Source: Chelydra serpentina (taxonomy: Eukaryota > Chordata > Testudines > Chelydridae). Taken from it: DNA of 64,000 bases. Below the pieces are notes generated by a model that worked only from the letters and a program-made list of their open reading frames with translations, was not told the DNA's origin and ran no database searches. The stretch is taken from positions 52,353,001-52,417,000 of the forward strand of contig JBAIAC010000007.1 in the NCBI GenBank assembly GCA_037349315.1, read 5' to 3'. Positions within the stretch are counted from its first letter, which is position 1; each line of letters opens with the position of its first letter. This document shows positions 33,818 through 46,988 of this stretch, one piece after another. The position numbers and the translations under genes were made by a program.

Positions 33818-36800
33818 GTAAGACAAAGTAACAAATCGAGGTCTTAGCATGCCTAAGTGAAGAAGGTTATATTAGTGCACTGATAAGCAGAGGGGGGCAT
33901 CTTGTTGCCTGTGTATGACCAAGTAAGAGGCATGTATTCAGTTCATCTAAATCTGGGACATGTACTGTCTGTTGGTGAGGAAGATGCATCATTCAGCTAC
34001 ACTTCCAGATGTTATGGCATTCCTTCCTTTTCCTCTGAAGGCTGTTTCCATTAAAATGTTTTATGGGGATGGAAAAATTGAGTCAGAAGGCTGGTAAGAT
34101 TTGGGGCAGAAAAAAGGTGGTCCCTGGTTGAATTCTGCCCAAGTTAGCGGTAGCCACTGTACAATGGCTGTCTAATCTATGGGAAATGAGGGGGTTGTCT
34201 GTTTAGTTCCTAGCGGATGAGTGGTCCAGTTTGCCAAATGGCCATCACTGTATAGCTCTAGGTCAGAGTTCCAGCTGATTCCGAAGGCTGATCTAGACCA
34301 TGGAGATCGAATTACCCTTTTGTCCTTAGAGGGGCTCACTTTAGTGCAGGGTTGAGGCATGCTGGTAGGGCAGTGTGTGCCTTCTGCACTGTATCTGATC
34401 TGCGAACCATGAAATTCCCAAAATACATTTTATTGGGATCTCACAAAATCTCTTCTTTGGGTGTTTTCTTTCCTTTGAACGCACCAAAATTACTGAGTAT
34501 TTCAGCAGGTGCTACCTGTGACAGGGCACCGTCCTGCTCCTGTCCCTTCTCTAGCCACAAACTGCTCGGAGGGTGATTTCCTATACTGAGAGAGAAAAGT
34601 GGATGTGTTATGCAGCAGGAGACGATTGATGTCATCCCTTCTTGAAAAGTTGATAGATTGGCACTACCCATGGCACCTTAGCTAATCTGCCCCACAGGTA
34701 GGATTTCTCCAACTCTGCTGTATTCTTCCAGACTTTCCCTGCTATAGATTTTTCTTTTTAAAGGCAAGTGGCAAGGCAGCACACTTCTTAAACGTGGTGC
34801 ATTTGGGTTGTGTGTGTTCAAAGGTATGGCCTGGCCCTCTTGTCTTCCTTGCTGAGTAACTTCCATTTAGAATTCTGCAAAATTGGAATACCCTAGAGTT
34901 TCTGCTTTTGCTGAGTGAAGTGTGGAGGGAGGTCTCTTCTAGCATAAATAAAGTTTAATGTTCTAGATCTGGTTTGTTGAATCTTGTGAAAGAGATCTGA
35001 GTCTTTCCTGGAAAGGTCAGCTTCAGTGAGTTAGAGGATTACTTTAACCTGAATAATGTCATATGCAGAGAAGAGGGGATAAGGTTGATCCCCCAGTGCT
35101 GCCAGCTTGACATACCAAGTACCTTGCATCTATATTCTTGTTGATTCCAGTCTGTTGTTAGAGAGGTTAGCTGGGTACCCAGTGGGGCCAAACTGCCCTT
35201 GTAGAGGTACCTAATTTTGAACGCTGTCATCCTGATAGTGATGGGATTAGTTAAGTGCTGCTCATAGATACTAGCCTTCTCTTTACAGGGGACTGGTGTT
35301 AATTTTGTACTCAGAGTAGCACAGTGCGTTGTTAGGATGAGGTGCCAGTCTCATTCACTGGGGAGGATGTGTTCACTTGTAGGTGAATGACGGGGGTCTG
35401 CTGTATACAGGTGAAGGGATTAGGCTGGTGCCGTGGGCAGTGCTTGTGTGCCGTATCCGGCAGAGAGAGAGAGGGATTACTCTTGTGTTCCATTGACAGC
35501 AGCCTGCTGTGTAAAACTGCACGTTAGGTAATGGGGTTAAGACTGAGCAGACTGGATGATGAGTTGGCCACAATGATTATCTATTTTTAGACATGGGGGA
35601 TGCTTTATTGGTAGCATTTGAAACCAATGAATTAATGGGTGGTGGAGGGATGCTAGTGAGATTAAACCTGGGCAGATCATTTTCAGTGGTGGGAATGTGT
35701 GCATGGCAGATGGGAATGTAGGACATGATGGGGTTCATGTGGCCCTATTGAGCACCTGTTGAATGAAGTCTTTCCCTTTCTTAAGGCGGTTAGCTGTTCG
35801 TGTGAAGCTGTTTGTCATGCTTCAGTTTGGAACTGAAAAGGGCTTGTGATCTCAGTGTCCTTGAGGCTGCTACATTACTATCCAGGTCATCTGTGGAATT
35901 AGCCTGGGTGCCTGGGCCGTAGGGCGCCAGAGTTCAGTTCCTAATCTTCACACCATTAAATACAGCTACTCACAATGGCTGTCCAAGTGGTCCCAAATCT
36001 GACTCAAGACATATCAGCTTGTCCATTTAAGAGTTCCTAAGACTTTCCCACATCATCATTCTTGGCTGTTTCTCCTTTATTAGTACAACTGCTCCGTTCT
36101 CCTTGTGTGCCCCTCTGTACCTTCCAATGTTCTTCCTCCCACTTCACCATCTTTTAAACACCCACCACAATCACCCACTAACCCCATCAGCTAAAGAGTC
36201 GAGGGAAGCTGCTGAGTGACAGGAAACACTCCTCCTCCCAGGGGACCGATGCTCTACATCTGTAGCACTACACGCTACTACAAACCGAGCAAGCAGAGAG
36301 ATCAAGAATCTTTCCAACCAGCTCTATTAGCTGTACTTGTTTTTATAGCTGTTGCTGCTAATCTGTGAATGCATCTTTCTTTTGTTACTGCTCCTATCTC
36401 CAAGGATGGTGATTGTTTCATAACCTTTTACAGCTCACTGAGTGGGAGGCAGAGGGCAGCAGTTTCCCGCTGTCTGGAGCAGCTTCAGCCATGCTTCACT
36501 CTGTAAATTGAATCAGTTATTACGCGGATTCTCTTAAACTGCTTTGATTTTTAAGGCGGTGCCCACTTGGGGACCTGCAGATGTATCAAAGCAGCTGTCT
36601 TTGTGAACCTTAGTGCTGTCTGAGATTGCCTGAAGCTGCCCTGTTGGCATTTCCAGGATGCATGCGTTCAGATTTATGAAGCATGGGGATTTTCATATGT
36701 ACTGGGCTGTTTGTTAAGCTGGGGGCTCCCTCCCTGCTGGAGTTGATAATGCTGTGTCACTAGACTTCTTCAGATCTAAGCTTCTTTCTTTTTTACTCAG

Positions 36801-39800
36801 GTTTATTTCATGGATTGAACACTTTGGGCACTGGAAATTTTGGATGTGTGTTTTCATTGTAAAATGCTTTGGGATGCTTTTGGAAGGCTTTGTCTGCTGG
36901 CTTGTGGGCCTATGGTAGTAAATCTGTCTGCTTCTGGGATACAGGGCTGTCCTAAAGGCAACAGCACATGCTTTGTTTCAAGTTCGGCCACATGTTTAAT
37001 CATTGGTCTGGATCTCATTGGAGAAAGCTCTTCACTTTCACTAACTAAACTTAGTGCCTGCATTGGCACCTTGAAGGAAATTGGGCTTTTGGATTAGTAC
37101 GGAGGGATGGATATGTAAGGCTAAAAGGGACCTCAAGAGGTCATCTAGTCCACCACCCTGTGCTGTGGCAGGGTTGAGTATGTGTGTAGACCATCCCTGA
37201 CAGATGGTTAATGTATAGTTTAGTCCTTTGCAAGTTCTCACTTCTCTCACAGCGCAAACCCTTCTGCTTATTCACCTTTACATGGGTTTGTCATAGTGAG
37301 GATGTACTTCTCTGCATTTTCAAAGCAGCATACTCAAGTGTCACTGCTTTTAGAATCGAGCAGTAGTACAGAATGCTTCCTCGTCCAGGAGGTCCATACT
37401 TAAATATAAGTATTGTCTACTACTAGTAGTGCAATGAAGAGAATTCTGTAGGAAAGTATTGCTTAGCTTGGGATCATTCTGCTAATTTAGTCGTTATCAA
37501 GAAACTGCAGTACAAATATATCACTCTTCCCCTCTCCCCTTCTCTTGTTAGAAAGTTGCAAATCTCTGGACCAGCTGAGCCTCACAATCCCTGTGGCAGG
37601 GCACCCCGCATCACCTGCCCACCCACTCTCAGGATGCCCTGTGCCCAGTGTGCCACCAGCTGCAGAACCAGTTCCTCACTTGCAGACCCCCAACTCGGAA
37701 CCCCAGACCATGGCCCGAGAGTGTCCACAGAGCTCCAAGCCCCCCAGTGGCTCCAAATCTGGTCTTCGAAATACTGCCGGCTGTTTACATGCCTGTGATA
37801 GCAAAGCAGCAGGCGGTCACTCTCATCCAAAGCAGCAGCGCATCAGCAGAAGGAGAGCAACCAATGGCTGGATACCCGTGGGTGCAGCCTGCGAAAAGGC
37901 CGTGTATGTTGTGGTAAGTGCTGGAAAAATTCTGCTTTCCTATGTATGCCTCCAAGCATGCAGCACAGTAAACTGAGATCCTGTAGGGACAAGGAAGGGA
38001 GGTTGCAGGATTTCAGGGTAGGTAGACTTGCCTGCAGGTACAAGAGCATTCTCCAGAGTGATACTCCTGCTGTTACCTCTGTAACAGCACGATCTCACTG
38101 GATGTCATCCAGCATTTCTTTCACAAGGGAACAAATGGATCGGTGCAAAACATTTTTGCTGGGCTTTGGAGCTGAGCCACTTGATTGTTGGCTTCTCGTT
38201 CTTTCTCCGGTACTGCAGCAGCACATGCCCTGGTCTGCCCTGGCATCTGGCATGACAGGCAAGCAGAGAAAAAGCCTAAAAGGAAAACCTGCTTCTCCTG
38301 CCCCTCTTCCCAGATAACTGATAACGAGTGCTGCTGGGTTTGTAGTCCGAGAGGGACGACTGCCTCCCGTAAGCCAGGACACAGGTGCTGGATCAGAGAA
38401 GCAGTGAACCCCAGCAGGGAAGTGGCAAATGGTACCTTCTATTCCTACTACAGAGAGTAGAGGAAGCAGCAGTCTAAGGGCAATTCAAAGGTAAAAATAG
38501 CAACTGCCAAGCTGCTTGAGCTTGTCTCATCAGCCATTGGTGGTGCCTGTAGCTCCAGCAATAATTCCCCTCCGTTGCTCAGTACACGGCCTGGGGAAGG
38601 ACACAAAGTCAGTCCAATGGGGGCCCCACCAGCTCACATCTTTTAGGCCCAATTTATAGGGCCTAGCCAGCTGTTCTCCATGGGGGTTTCCCAACTAGGC
38701 TTCCCCCTTCAACAGATCTCTGGCATTCTGAGCCTGTAGGAGTAGAGATTTGTCCCTGTGAGGCAACTCTGCTGCATCATGGGTTATGCCCTGCTCTGCG
38801 GTTTCATTTTATCCATAATATCAAAGTACACACACACATTTGGAAAAAAAAATCTGAAGGAAACTATCCCATGTCTTGGGGCAGAACAGGTGGCTCTTAA
38901 CTCAGAGGGTATATCTACACTGCAAAAAAACCAACCCTGTGGCAGAGAGTCTTAGAGCCCAGGTCTACACACTGGCATGCACTGCAGAGCTAAAAATAGC
39001 TGTGTAGACATTCCCGCTAGGGCAGATCTTGGGCTCCGAGACCAACCCCCTTGCTGAGTTTCAGAGCCCAAGCTCTAACCTGAGTGGGAATGTCGGCGTT
39101 GGGTTGGGTTGGGTTTTGTACTGTAGATGTACCCACAGAGGCACAGCCCGTTACTCTTGTTCCTCATGCCCAAGAGGTCAGGTGGGAGCAGAGCAGAAAA
39201 GCAACCTTCACCTTTAGGCTTTTTCTTTGCTCATGCTGGGGACAAGGGCATGTGCTGCTGTAGTGCTGGAGGAAGAATGAGAAGCCAAGAAACAAGTAAC
39301 TCAGCCCAAATGTTTTTGCACCAGCACAATTTGTGTTGTCACAACCCCTTGACCTCACTTCGTTGGTAAAGTGAATTTCACTTTGCCCATATTTTCAAGA
39401 GGACATATTACATGTTGTTGCATTCTTACAAATAGTTTTTAACAGTCTCTTAGGAAGCATAACTATTATATTTCAAAACAAACAACAGATTTAGTCTCTA
39501 ATGGCACCAGTAGCATAAGCAGCTGGAAACCTACAATATCTAGGCTGGTAATATTAAACATTTGTTGTCACAAGAACGCTTACCTGAAAGCAGGATTGTC
39601 TGTGCACAGGTGTAGGAATGCTCACTTTTGATTCATTTTAAATACAACGGGGGAGATGGTTTTGAAGTACTACTTTTTCCTTTAAGACTAGGACTGATTC
39701 TTAAATTGGCATGGTGAAGATTCTGCAATCTACTGTACAGAAGCAATAACAGTATGTTTTCTCCATAGCCTTTCTGAACATCAGACTGGTGGCCATACCT

Positions 39801-40908
39801 GATCTGGAGACACTTGATTACTGAACCCAGGAGAATGTTCTGTGGCTTTTTTTTCTAGGTTCATTAGCAAATAGTTCACACCCACTTTTCAAATTTTCCC
39901 TCTGGATGTAGGGATGCTATGGGTGGGTTTGTGCTATGTGACTTCTCTCTGGGAGCTCTTGGAGCCAAGGTGCACCACTTCAGACAGGGCTTTTAGTGAA
40001 CTGTATAAACCAAGACCAGGAAGATTAAAGGCAGCTTGGATTAGATGTTCTGAAGTATTTCCTAGCCTAACTTTTTGCCTCTCTTTCTCCTGCCAACACT
40101 GTAGAATGAGCCAGAGCCAGCTGTTCGTAAGAGCTACCAGGCTGTGGAGAGAGATGGGGAAATTATCCGGGTTCGAGATACAGTCCTTTTGAAATCAGGA
40201 CCGCGAAAGAAATCTATGCCTTATGTGGCAAAGATATCAGCGCTGTGGGAAGACCCAAAAACAGGTACTAGGCAGAAAGCTAGAGTACATTTCGTTCACC
40301 CTCTGTCTGTCAAATCCCAAAGAACTAAGTGGAAATGGGTTAATGGCAGTATTGAGTAGCAGATGCTAATTTGCCAGAATAATTCATCACTACTGGTTTG
40401 GGTAATAAAGGGAAGGAGCTAGGTAATCAGAGCCCTATAGCTGTACATGGTGACCTCTGCTACAGGAACTGAAATTTCATCTTTTTAGTCATTAACTCGG
40501 AACCAGTAATTGTCCTGAAAGCATCTGCACAGATCTACCAACTAAAGATCTTTGCGACAATTTCTCCCATGTGATTTCGTAGGAACAGGTATCTCATGAA
40601 CCACTAAATTGTGCAGATGTTCTGGACAGTTTGTGATCTGGGAGATGAAGCATTGATTTGTAGCTGCAGAAGTTCTTGATATTAGCACTGAAAATCATGT
40701 AATAGGGACAAGCCGAACGGTAATTGGAATAGTGTGATTTTGATTGTAAGATCCCATATCTGTCAGTTCTCCAGGGCTAGAGCCTAATTCTTTGTATAAG
40801 TTGGAAGCTCAATATACCAAATGGTACAGAGCAAGTCATACCCCTGACAGCTTGTGAAATAGCAAAACTTAAGATAGTAAGGCTACTGCTGGGACCATGC
40901 TAGACGTG

Positions 40909-40941
<33 letters not shown>

Positions 40942-43900
40942 ATTTGTCCAGGACTAAATGTTGCAAGTCCTAAACCTTGGACTCGTGTACTTAACAAATC
41001 CCAGTTCAGCTGCTATTTTATATTTGAACAAAACTGTTTGACTTTGTTGACTAGTGACCTCTTCGTTGGGGACTGTGAATAGTTATTAGGTGGTGAGGGT
41101 ACAATGGAATAGTGACACCACTTGTTTTACCTAGTCAGTTGCTATAACAAAAGGAAACTCAGCTCAACATCAAATATTTATCTTGGTATAGCTGCAGTTA
41201 GGTGAGAGCTATGGAAATACAAGGGCTGATGGATGAAACAGGAGAGCTGAAACTGGATGGTGATACTCCTAAATGCGTGTTTTCATCACTGACTTTAAAA
41301 TGTCTCTTGTCTCCTTCCAGGGGAGCTAATGATGAGTCTCCTGTGGTATTACAGACCAGAGCACACTCAGGGAGGTCGCAATCCCAGCATGCATCAGGTA
41401 AGCAGTCCCAAATACCTAGTTGGGACGGTTAGGGGATATTTGGCAAGGATCCACTCTATTCCAGGGAGATGGAATATGAACATCCCTGTTCAGCATTCAT
41501 GCTTAGCCCTTCATAACACATGGAGACCGGATCCTTGTCACACTGGTCTCCTGGCTGCTTCATAGATTCTGCCATATTTTTGTGTTGAATGGGTAAAACC
41601 AGTGTGTTTCACGTAGGACACAAGCAATCTAATGCTGTGAGTAGCAAGGATGGGTGGTAACAGAAGTATCTACCTTTCACAGGACCTTCTTTGCTTTAAA
41701 ATTTACTATTTTCTCTGGTCTGAAAACAGTCCTATGCCACTTTATAAAAGAGGCTATTTGACTTTAGCTATGGGAAGGTGCACTGTGTTAGGAATCAGAA
41801 AATGCTGTGTTTTGTATTAAATCAAGACTGAATGTCTTTCAAAAAGATAGGCTTTGGTTCAACCAGAAGTTATGAGCTCGATGCAGGAATTACTGGTGAG
41901 AATCTCTGCCCTGTGTTATGTGGGACATCCGACTTAGGTGATCCTAATGGGTCCCTTCTTTCCTTAAATCTATGAATTGAATTTGTGACTTTCTATTAAA
42001 AACTCCTCTTTTAGGGGATCAGTCCAATCCCTCTGGCCTGAAATTAGACATACGGGACCAAAAGCTCCTGTTCCCTTTTTGTATAATACGAAAGTAAATC
42101 TGTATCGGTCAGAGAAAGGTGGATTTATTAGGAGGGTTAAAAACAGACTTAAGAAGGATACTGTGCTCCTTCTGCACAAAGGGTTCACTTTTAAAAGTAA
42201 AACTTGCGACCCAGTATGTCTTCAAACCCAGGCCTGTTGCTTTGCTTGGTTTTGCACGGCGGGGGAAAGGTACATTTTTAAACCAGAAGAGCAGAGAGAT
42301 TAGAGAGGAATGAGTTACTGCCATTTTTCCATCCAACAAAAAGTCCACAATATGCTGTTTTAAAATTCCAGTCAGTAGTTGTACATGCTGCATGTACGAT
42401 CCCCAATTTTCTCTTGGAAACCAGTTTTGTACCTTGTGATATTTTAGTCCACAAATGAAATCTGAGGGTATGTAGCTGCATTTTAGTGCGTAGAGAGCAC
42501 GTCACTTTCCCCCTCCCACACCTGTCTTGCTATACAAAAACGGCTTTAAAAGGAGAAGCTGCCACTGGGCTGAGTAGGTGGAATAAGCTTGCCAAGGATG
42601 ACTCAGGTAAACTTGATTTAAGGAGGAAACCAAAGCATTCACACACCTCTACGGGCTGAGGTTTGCTTGTTGGTTAGTTTTTTGTTGCTTGTCTAGTTGT
42701 TGATCACGTTCCCAGACTCTGACCCTGCTTCTGAGGCTGTAGTGAAGCCTGTCCTCCGCCTACCCTGCTTCCCTGGGGCTCCAGGCGAAATGAACCCTGA
42801 AGCACATTGCTGGCTGCTGCTTCCAGGCACTTACACAACACCCTTATTACCCCAGATCCTCTTCGCTTCTGATTGCCACGCCTGATACTCACTAAATTAG
42901 CTCCAGCTGGGTTGGCCTATGCCCAGTGGCAGCACTTGTCAACCCCTCCCTAACTCCTTCAGATGCACCCTTTCGAGATTCAAACTGGGGAGAAGAGGCT
43001 ACTGCCGTTTCTTCATCACTTAGAATAGCTCTTTCAGTTGATGGGGGAGAGTTGGAGAAGAAAAGGGGACAATTTATTTACTCTGAGACTGATCACTACA
43101 GTAATGTAGCGGCTAATGGGAGAGGTTGGCTAAGTACCATTCATACTCCATTCATATCATTTATTTGTCAAAATGAATCGGAAAAGATTTCCAGCGCAGG
43201 AAAGAGAAAACTGAGACTGTCCCCCAGGGTATTGGAAGTGGGGGAGGAAGAGAGCTCCTGCCTTCTGCCTTGGTTGCTAAACAAAGTGGGGGGTGGGGGA
43301 TTGTAAGAAGGTTCATTCTTTGCCATGCAATTTCTCCAGTCTTTCCACGTACAGTTCTTGAGGTCTGACATTGGGATTGGATGGGGTGAAAAATCCTGTC
43401 TTTACTTTGGATTTCTTTGCATCTTGGGCCTTTTGTAATATCTCTCCTGACAGACATTACAGGACATTTCCCCCTCTAAGCTGTCTTCGTGCTGTTTCTG
43501 GTATTGGAAGAGCATTTTTTGAAAAAGCTGCATTCATATGGCTCAATGCAGCATTCTGAAAGGTCACCTGGTGAGAAGCACTTATCACAATATAAGTCAC
43601 AGACTCTCAATTGCATTTGAACTGAGAGATTTGGTTATAAGCAGTATCTCTGAGCTGCCTGCTGGTGGCAGCTGTCTTACCCAACAGTGATATTTGCAAT
43701 ACATGTGGAGACCTGATAATATAAAGTAGAATGGTGGTGCGTTTATGTGATGGGAAAGCTATAACAGTTTGGTCAAATGTTAAACAGTGAAGTTCTTTTC
43801 GTCAAAACAATTAGGCTATAACATTATAACTGTAAATTGTTTGGGTTAATTGCAACATCTGACTTGTAGGGGGGTGTGCTTTCTCTTTAAGAAACGTGTT

Positions 43901-46730
43901 GTTGCATGTGTGCATAGCCTTTCTCTTCTTTAAGGAGAGTGTACCTTGCCTCTCTTAAGTGCTCCTGTCCAGTTGAGTGACTGTCCCCATTGTATATCCA
44001 TTTGCAGAACGAGATCTTTGCATCCCGACATCAGGATGAAAACAGTATTGCCTGCATTGAGGAAAAGTGCTATGTTCTGACCTTTGCAGAGTACTGCAGG
44101 TAGGTGGTGCTCTTAACTTGCTGTTGCTTTTGCAACTTATCTCTGTATCACCAGTTCTTTTCAACATTTCTATTACCTGACCTCATTCAGCAGAACTGTG
44201 TGTGCTTTGCAGCCTGCCTACCTCTTCTAGTTAAACTGTACTGCGATACATTTAGTGAATGAGAGTGCTGTGCTAATCTAGGAGTGTTTGTCATGCTCTA
44301 GCTCCTTTGGATATCTCTTTGCTTTGTGTTTTATAAACACTTTAAGCGGTTTATAAGTGTTTACACATGCATGACCTTTCTACTACAGAACATGCTCATC
44401 AGTAGACACAGTAAAACACAGTAACACTTCCGTTACAAAACTGGAGTGTAATAGAAAAATGTAGCAAACCCATACAAGCATTGTACATTTCCTCCACATG
44501 CACATGTGTGCCGCAAGTTCAACTAAAATGCATATGCCTAATGTGTTTACTGTCCTTATCACTCTTTGTAGGCATGCCTATGGTATCAGGTGTTTTGGTA
44601 ATTAGGTCACCCAATATAGTGACTAAAGAAATATTTAACTGACTTTACAGTTTAATTTTTGCTATTTTTAATCAGTCTTAGTGACCAAGCACTTCAGAGT
44701 ATCTGTATTTTCTAACAGATTGCACCATTTAAAGTAACAGTGGCAAAATAGAAATTAGCTTTAAAATCCAGACCATAGGTTATTACAATGGAAAATAACC
44801 CTTTAAAATCTATCCTATTTTACATGCTTTTACTATGTGCGATTGGTTGCATTATATGCTTTGCTCATCTTGGGCAGTAAAACTAGCTTAGCCAGTTTCA
44901 CACTGGTCTTATGCCATGTTCCAACGCTTCACTGGGTTTCTAAAAATGAAGGTAATTTCCTAAAATAGTTATTTTTAATTAAACGAACCTATACTGATTT
45001 TTACAAACGTTCTTTTGCACACCATGTACATCCTGGTTCTGAACTACCTGCTGCTTTTTTAATAACTCACTCCCCGAAAAAGCAGATATGAGTGACTGGG
45101 AATAATATACCATTGAGCTTCTGCACTGGTTTGAAACTTCTGGACAGGAGTCCCATTTCCCTGTGGCATGGCTTGACAGAGGCAGGTGGATGTTACATTA
45201 AAGCAACTAGAGCAGCTCTGAACTATTTAGAATTTGCCTTAATGGTACTTCAATAAAAGTGGAATAAATCCACTCTGAGTAATTGGGGAATTAAAATAAT
45301 TTGGAAAGACCACTTCCTATCATTTTCCTTTTGGCATAACTACATTTTCAGAAGCACTTGCTAAAGTGAGCCATAGAATGAAAATGTAGTAAAGAAAAGC
45401 TTGTTTATACAGTGAGCCCCTGCAAAAAAGAAACCAGGATGTTCTTACAAAGGTGCTTGGTATGTCCAGTTAAAAACCACCAGCAAAATAGGATAGGTTT
45501 GTTCCTACTCTAATTACTTTGAGCCTATGAAGTTGCATCAGCTCTGACATGACGCTGCTGTGATTGGAATACAGTCTTTCCTCATATATTATTGTATGCT
45601 GAGGGGTTACCCATCTCAGAACCCACAGGGGCTATTCCTGACTCACTGGCCAAACAATATATTTTTACTGCATAGTGGTGCCAACTTCACAAATTTTGTA
45701 CTAATTGGATCTGTTGGCGGTGTTCCTTAGAAATGTGCATCTCTGCACACTACACAAGTGGTCCGTTGCTGACCTGTGCTAAACTGGTTTGAATGCTCAG
45801 GGAGTCTAAAGACATCAGCACAGGCAGTGGGAAGGTGTTTTCACAAACTGGTCAGCAAAGCTGAATTCACTGGCTCAGAAGAACCTCCTATATGGATTCG
45901 TGTTCAGATAACGACTGTTGCACAATGTGTGTTTGAAACCATTTGAAGAACTGATAAGGTAGCACGATCTGTGGTATCCATTTCATTGAGATCTTGCAGA
46001 TATCCTCCCCCATTCCTAAGTGCCTCTGTTCAGCTGAGAGTTCAGCCAGCTGGGTTAGTAAGCAGATGCCCAAAATTACGTAAGCCTTATTCATGGTGAT
46101 TCCATCCCAGTGCTACCACAGTCGCAAAGTAAGTGTTTGAACTCCAGCTAGAGAGGAAGGAGATCTTACCTGTGGATGGAGGATTTTGCTGCTTCATTGG
46201 CAGCTCTGACTCTGGGGTATGTACCAAGCACAATGATAAAAGTTCTCACCATGGATGACAAAAAGACTTAAATTAATGTAATCAAGTAGTTATAACTTGT
46301 AAACCAACCTTTAGGTCTCTTTTTGGAGAAAGGATAGTTCTGTTCCAGAATCCATAACTTTATCCTCCCCGCTCCTGCAGTAGCCTGGCAGGAATATACT
46401 ATAATGGGTGTAACCCTAAGGAGCAGAAAGAGATTATAGTCTCTTCCAACAGGAGGCCTTAGCAGGAATAGTGAAAGCTTGAGCAGTGAAGGCACTAAAT
46501 GAAGATTCCCTGTAACTTTTTGTATTTAATTACATTGCAGATTTTGTGCCTTGGCAAAGCGTCGTGTCGAGGGGATCCCAGGCAGGAAAACAATGATGGT
46601 TCCTCCGTCAGAAGAGTATTCCACACCTCCACATCGCAAGGTGCCAGAGGACACTGATCCTGATCTGGTTTTCCTCTGCCGCCATGTCTATGATTTTCGA
46701 CATGGGCGCATCTTGAAGAATCCGCAGTAG
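32191..46730 (+). CDS. BAHD1: BAHD1, bromo-adjacent-homology-domain protein 1 (six coding exons)
   Basis: Joining 32191-33817, 37552-37913, 40105-40264, 41321-41397, 44008-44099 and 46541-46730 gives 2508 nt, an 835-residue protein plus stop, with all borders GT/AG and phases consistent. The human protein is about 780 residues, so the turtle N-terminal half is longer. The nuclear protein is known to assemble facultative heterochromatin and repress genes together with HP1, SETDB1, MIER and HDAC partners. Visible regions are a basic YPLRKR motif near residue 75, two copies of RLASLNA (about 164-170 and 267-273), a proline-rich centre, and a BAH domain from about 673 to the end. The start at MTHARKK is chosen because mammals begin MTH. 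No frameshift or stop is seen, so it is probably functional. Identification is by recalled protein similarity. Confidence 0.95.
33818..37551 (+). other. BAHD1: BAHD1 intron after the first coding exon
   Basis: The 3.7-kb intron runs from GTAAGA to CTTGTTAG. No nested gene is recognised. A short CR1/L3- or MIR3-like piece (AAAGGGACCTCAAGAGGTCATCTAGTCC) lies at about 37125-37210. Confidence 0.85.
37125..37210 (+). repeat. L3/MIR3-like repeat fragment
   Basis: AGAGGTCATCTAGTCCACCA is the well-known ATCTAGTCCAACCCCCT-type tail found in ancient amniote LINE/SINE families. It is a short, diverged piece. Confidence 0.45.
37552..37913 (+). CDS. BAHD1: BAHD1 second coding exon
   Basis: The acceptor CTTGTTAG and donor GTTGTG/GTAAGT flank a 362-base exon, which with the carried base gives 121 codons and ends in phase 0. 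It encodes a proline- and serine-rich part ([20 protein letters not shown]), then a short basic stretch QQRISRRRA and the conserved [16 protein letters not shown] just before the BAH domain. Residues are about 543-663 of the product. Confidence 0.93.
37914..40104 (+). other. BAHD1: BAHD1 intron with a fold-back repeat
   Basis: The intron runs GTAAGT to CTGTAG. It contains the fold-back element at 38908-39134. The rest is not recognised. Confidence 0.8.
38908..39134. mobile_element. Fold-back MITE, diverged copy
   Basis: The left end GGTATATCTACACTGCAAAA pairs with the right end, inward GGGTACATCTACAGTACAAA. An internal segment GTGTAGACATTCCCGC resembles a second internal terminus. It is the same style of element as at 19104-19373 but more diverged. 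A short GGGTT run (three units) lies at about 39099-39113. CAGAG occurs at both edges and may be the target duplication. Confidence 0.55.
40105..40264 (+). CDS. BAHD1: BAHD1 third coding exon (start of BAH domain)
   Basis: The acceptor CACTGTAG precedes AATGAGCCAGAG, and the donor AACAG/GTACTA ends the exon after 53 codons plus one base. It encodes [18 protein letters not shown] and then [13 protein letters not shown], the first beta strands of the BAH fold, followed by [16 protein letters not shown]. Residues are about 664-717. Confidence 0.94.
40265..41320 (+). other. BAHD1: BAHD1 intron with poly(T) tract
   Basis: The intron runs GTACTA to CTTCCAG. An uninterrupted run of 30 T lies at 40910-40939. 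No other repeat is identified. Confidence 0.85.
40910..40939. repeat. Poly(T) run of 30
   Basis: A homopolymer tract. It may be the tail of a minus-strand retroposon, but no recognisable body follows at 40940. Confidence 0.9.
41321..41397 (+). CDS. BAHD1: BAHD1 fourth coding exon (BAH domain)
   Basis: A short 77-base exon between CTTCCAG and CATCAG/GTAAGC. With the carried base it makes 26 codons, [20 protein letters not shown] and onward to MHQ. The W-Y-Y-R-P-E block is a signature of BAH domains. Residues are about 717-742. The exon ends in phase 0. Confidence 0.94.
41398..44007 (+). other. BAHD1: BAHD1 intron
   Basis: The 2.6-kb intron runs GTAAGC to TTTGCAG. No repeat family or nested gene is recognised. 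Open frames on both strands around 42100-43450 have no supporting evidence. Confidence 0.8.
44008..44099 (+). CDS. BAHD1: BAHD1 fifth coding exon (BAH domain)
   Basis: A 92-base exon between TTTGCAG and TGCAG/GTAGGT, 30 codons plus two bases. It encodes [20 protein letters not shown] and [10 protein letters not shown], a core part of the BAH fold. Residues are about 743-772. Confidence 0.94.
44100..46540 (+). other. BAHD1: BAHD1 last intron
   Basis: Runs GTAGGT to CATTGCAG with a good polypyrimidine context. It appears unique, with no recognised repeat. Confidence 0.8.
46541..46730 (+). CDS. BAHD1: BAHD1 last coding exon
   Basis: After the acceptor CATTGCAG, the exon completes an Arg codon and continues [17 protein letters not shown]. 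It ends [20 protein letters not shown], followed by TAG at 46728-46730. The C-terminus matches the mammalian ending closely and closes the BAH domain. It contributes 63 residues. Confidence 0.95.
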
Positions 46731-46982
46731 CAAAACTCTTCAGTCCAGCTATGGTGATGACAAGTGGCACCAGAGAGCCAGCGGCAGGTTGACAGTCTGG
46801 GACATCCATGCATGCTCAGCAACTTTTCTAGTACTGCTTGCAGGCCAGAAGGAATGTCCAAGCACTCTGTCCTCAAAGACTGAAAAGATTTCCGAATTCA
46901 GGAACAGATCCCTGTCAAGGAAGGCCAGCAGTTCAAAGCACAGCACTTCATTAAAGAGCATAAATTAAAATATATACCTATA

Positions 46983-46988
46983 AATAAA
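46983..46988 (+). terminator. BAHD1: Possible proximal polyadenylation signal
   Basis: AATAAA about 250 bases after the stop, inside an AT-rich tract. Downstream GU-rich sequence is weak, so use is uncertain. Confidence 0.25.

Noticed and set aside
39099..39117. GGGTT repeats resembling telomere sequence
   Set aside because: There are only three units, GGGTT rather than TTAGGG, and they lie inside a fold-back element.
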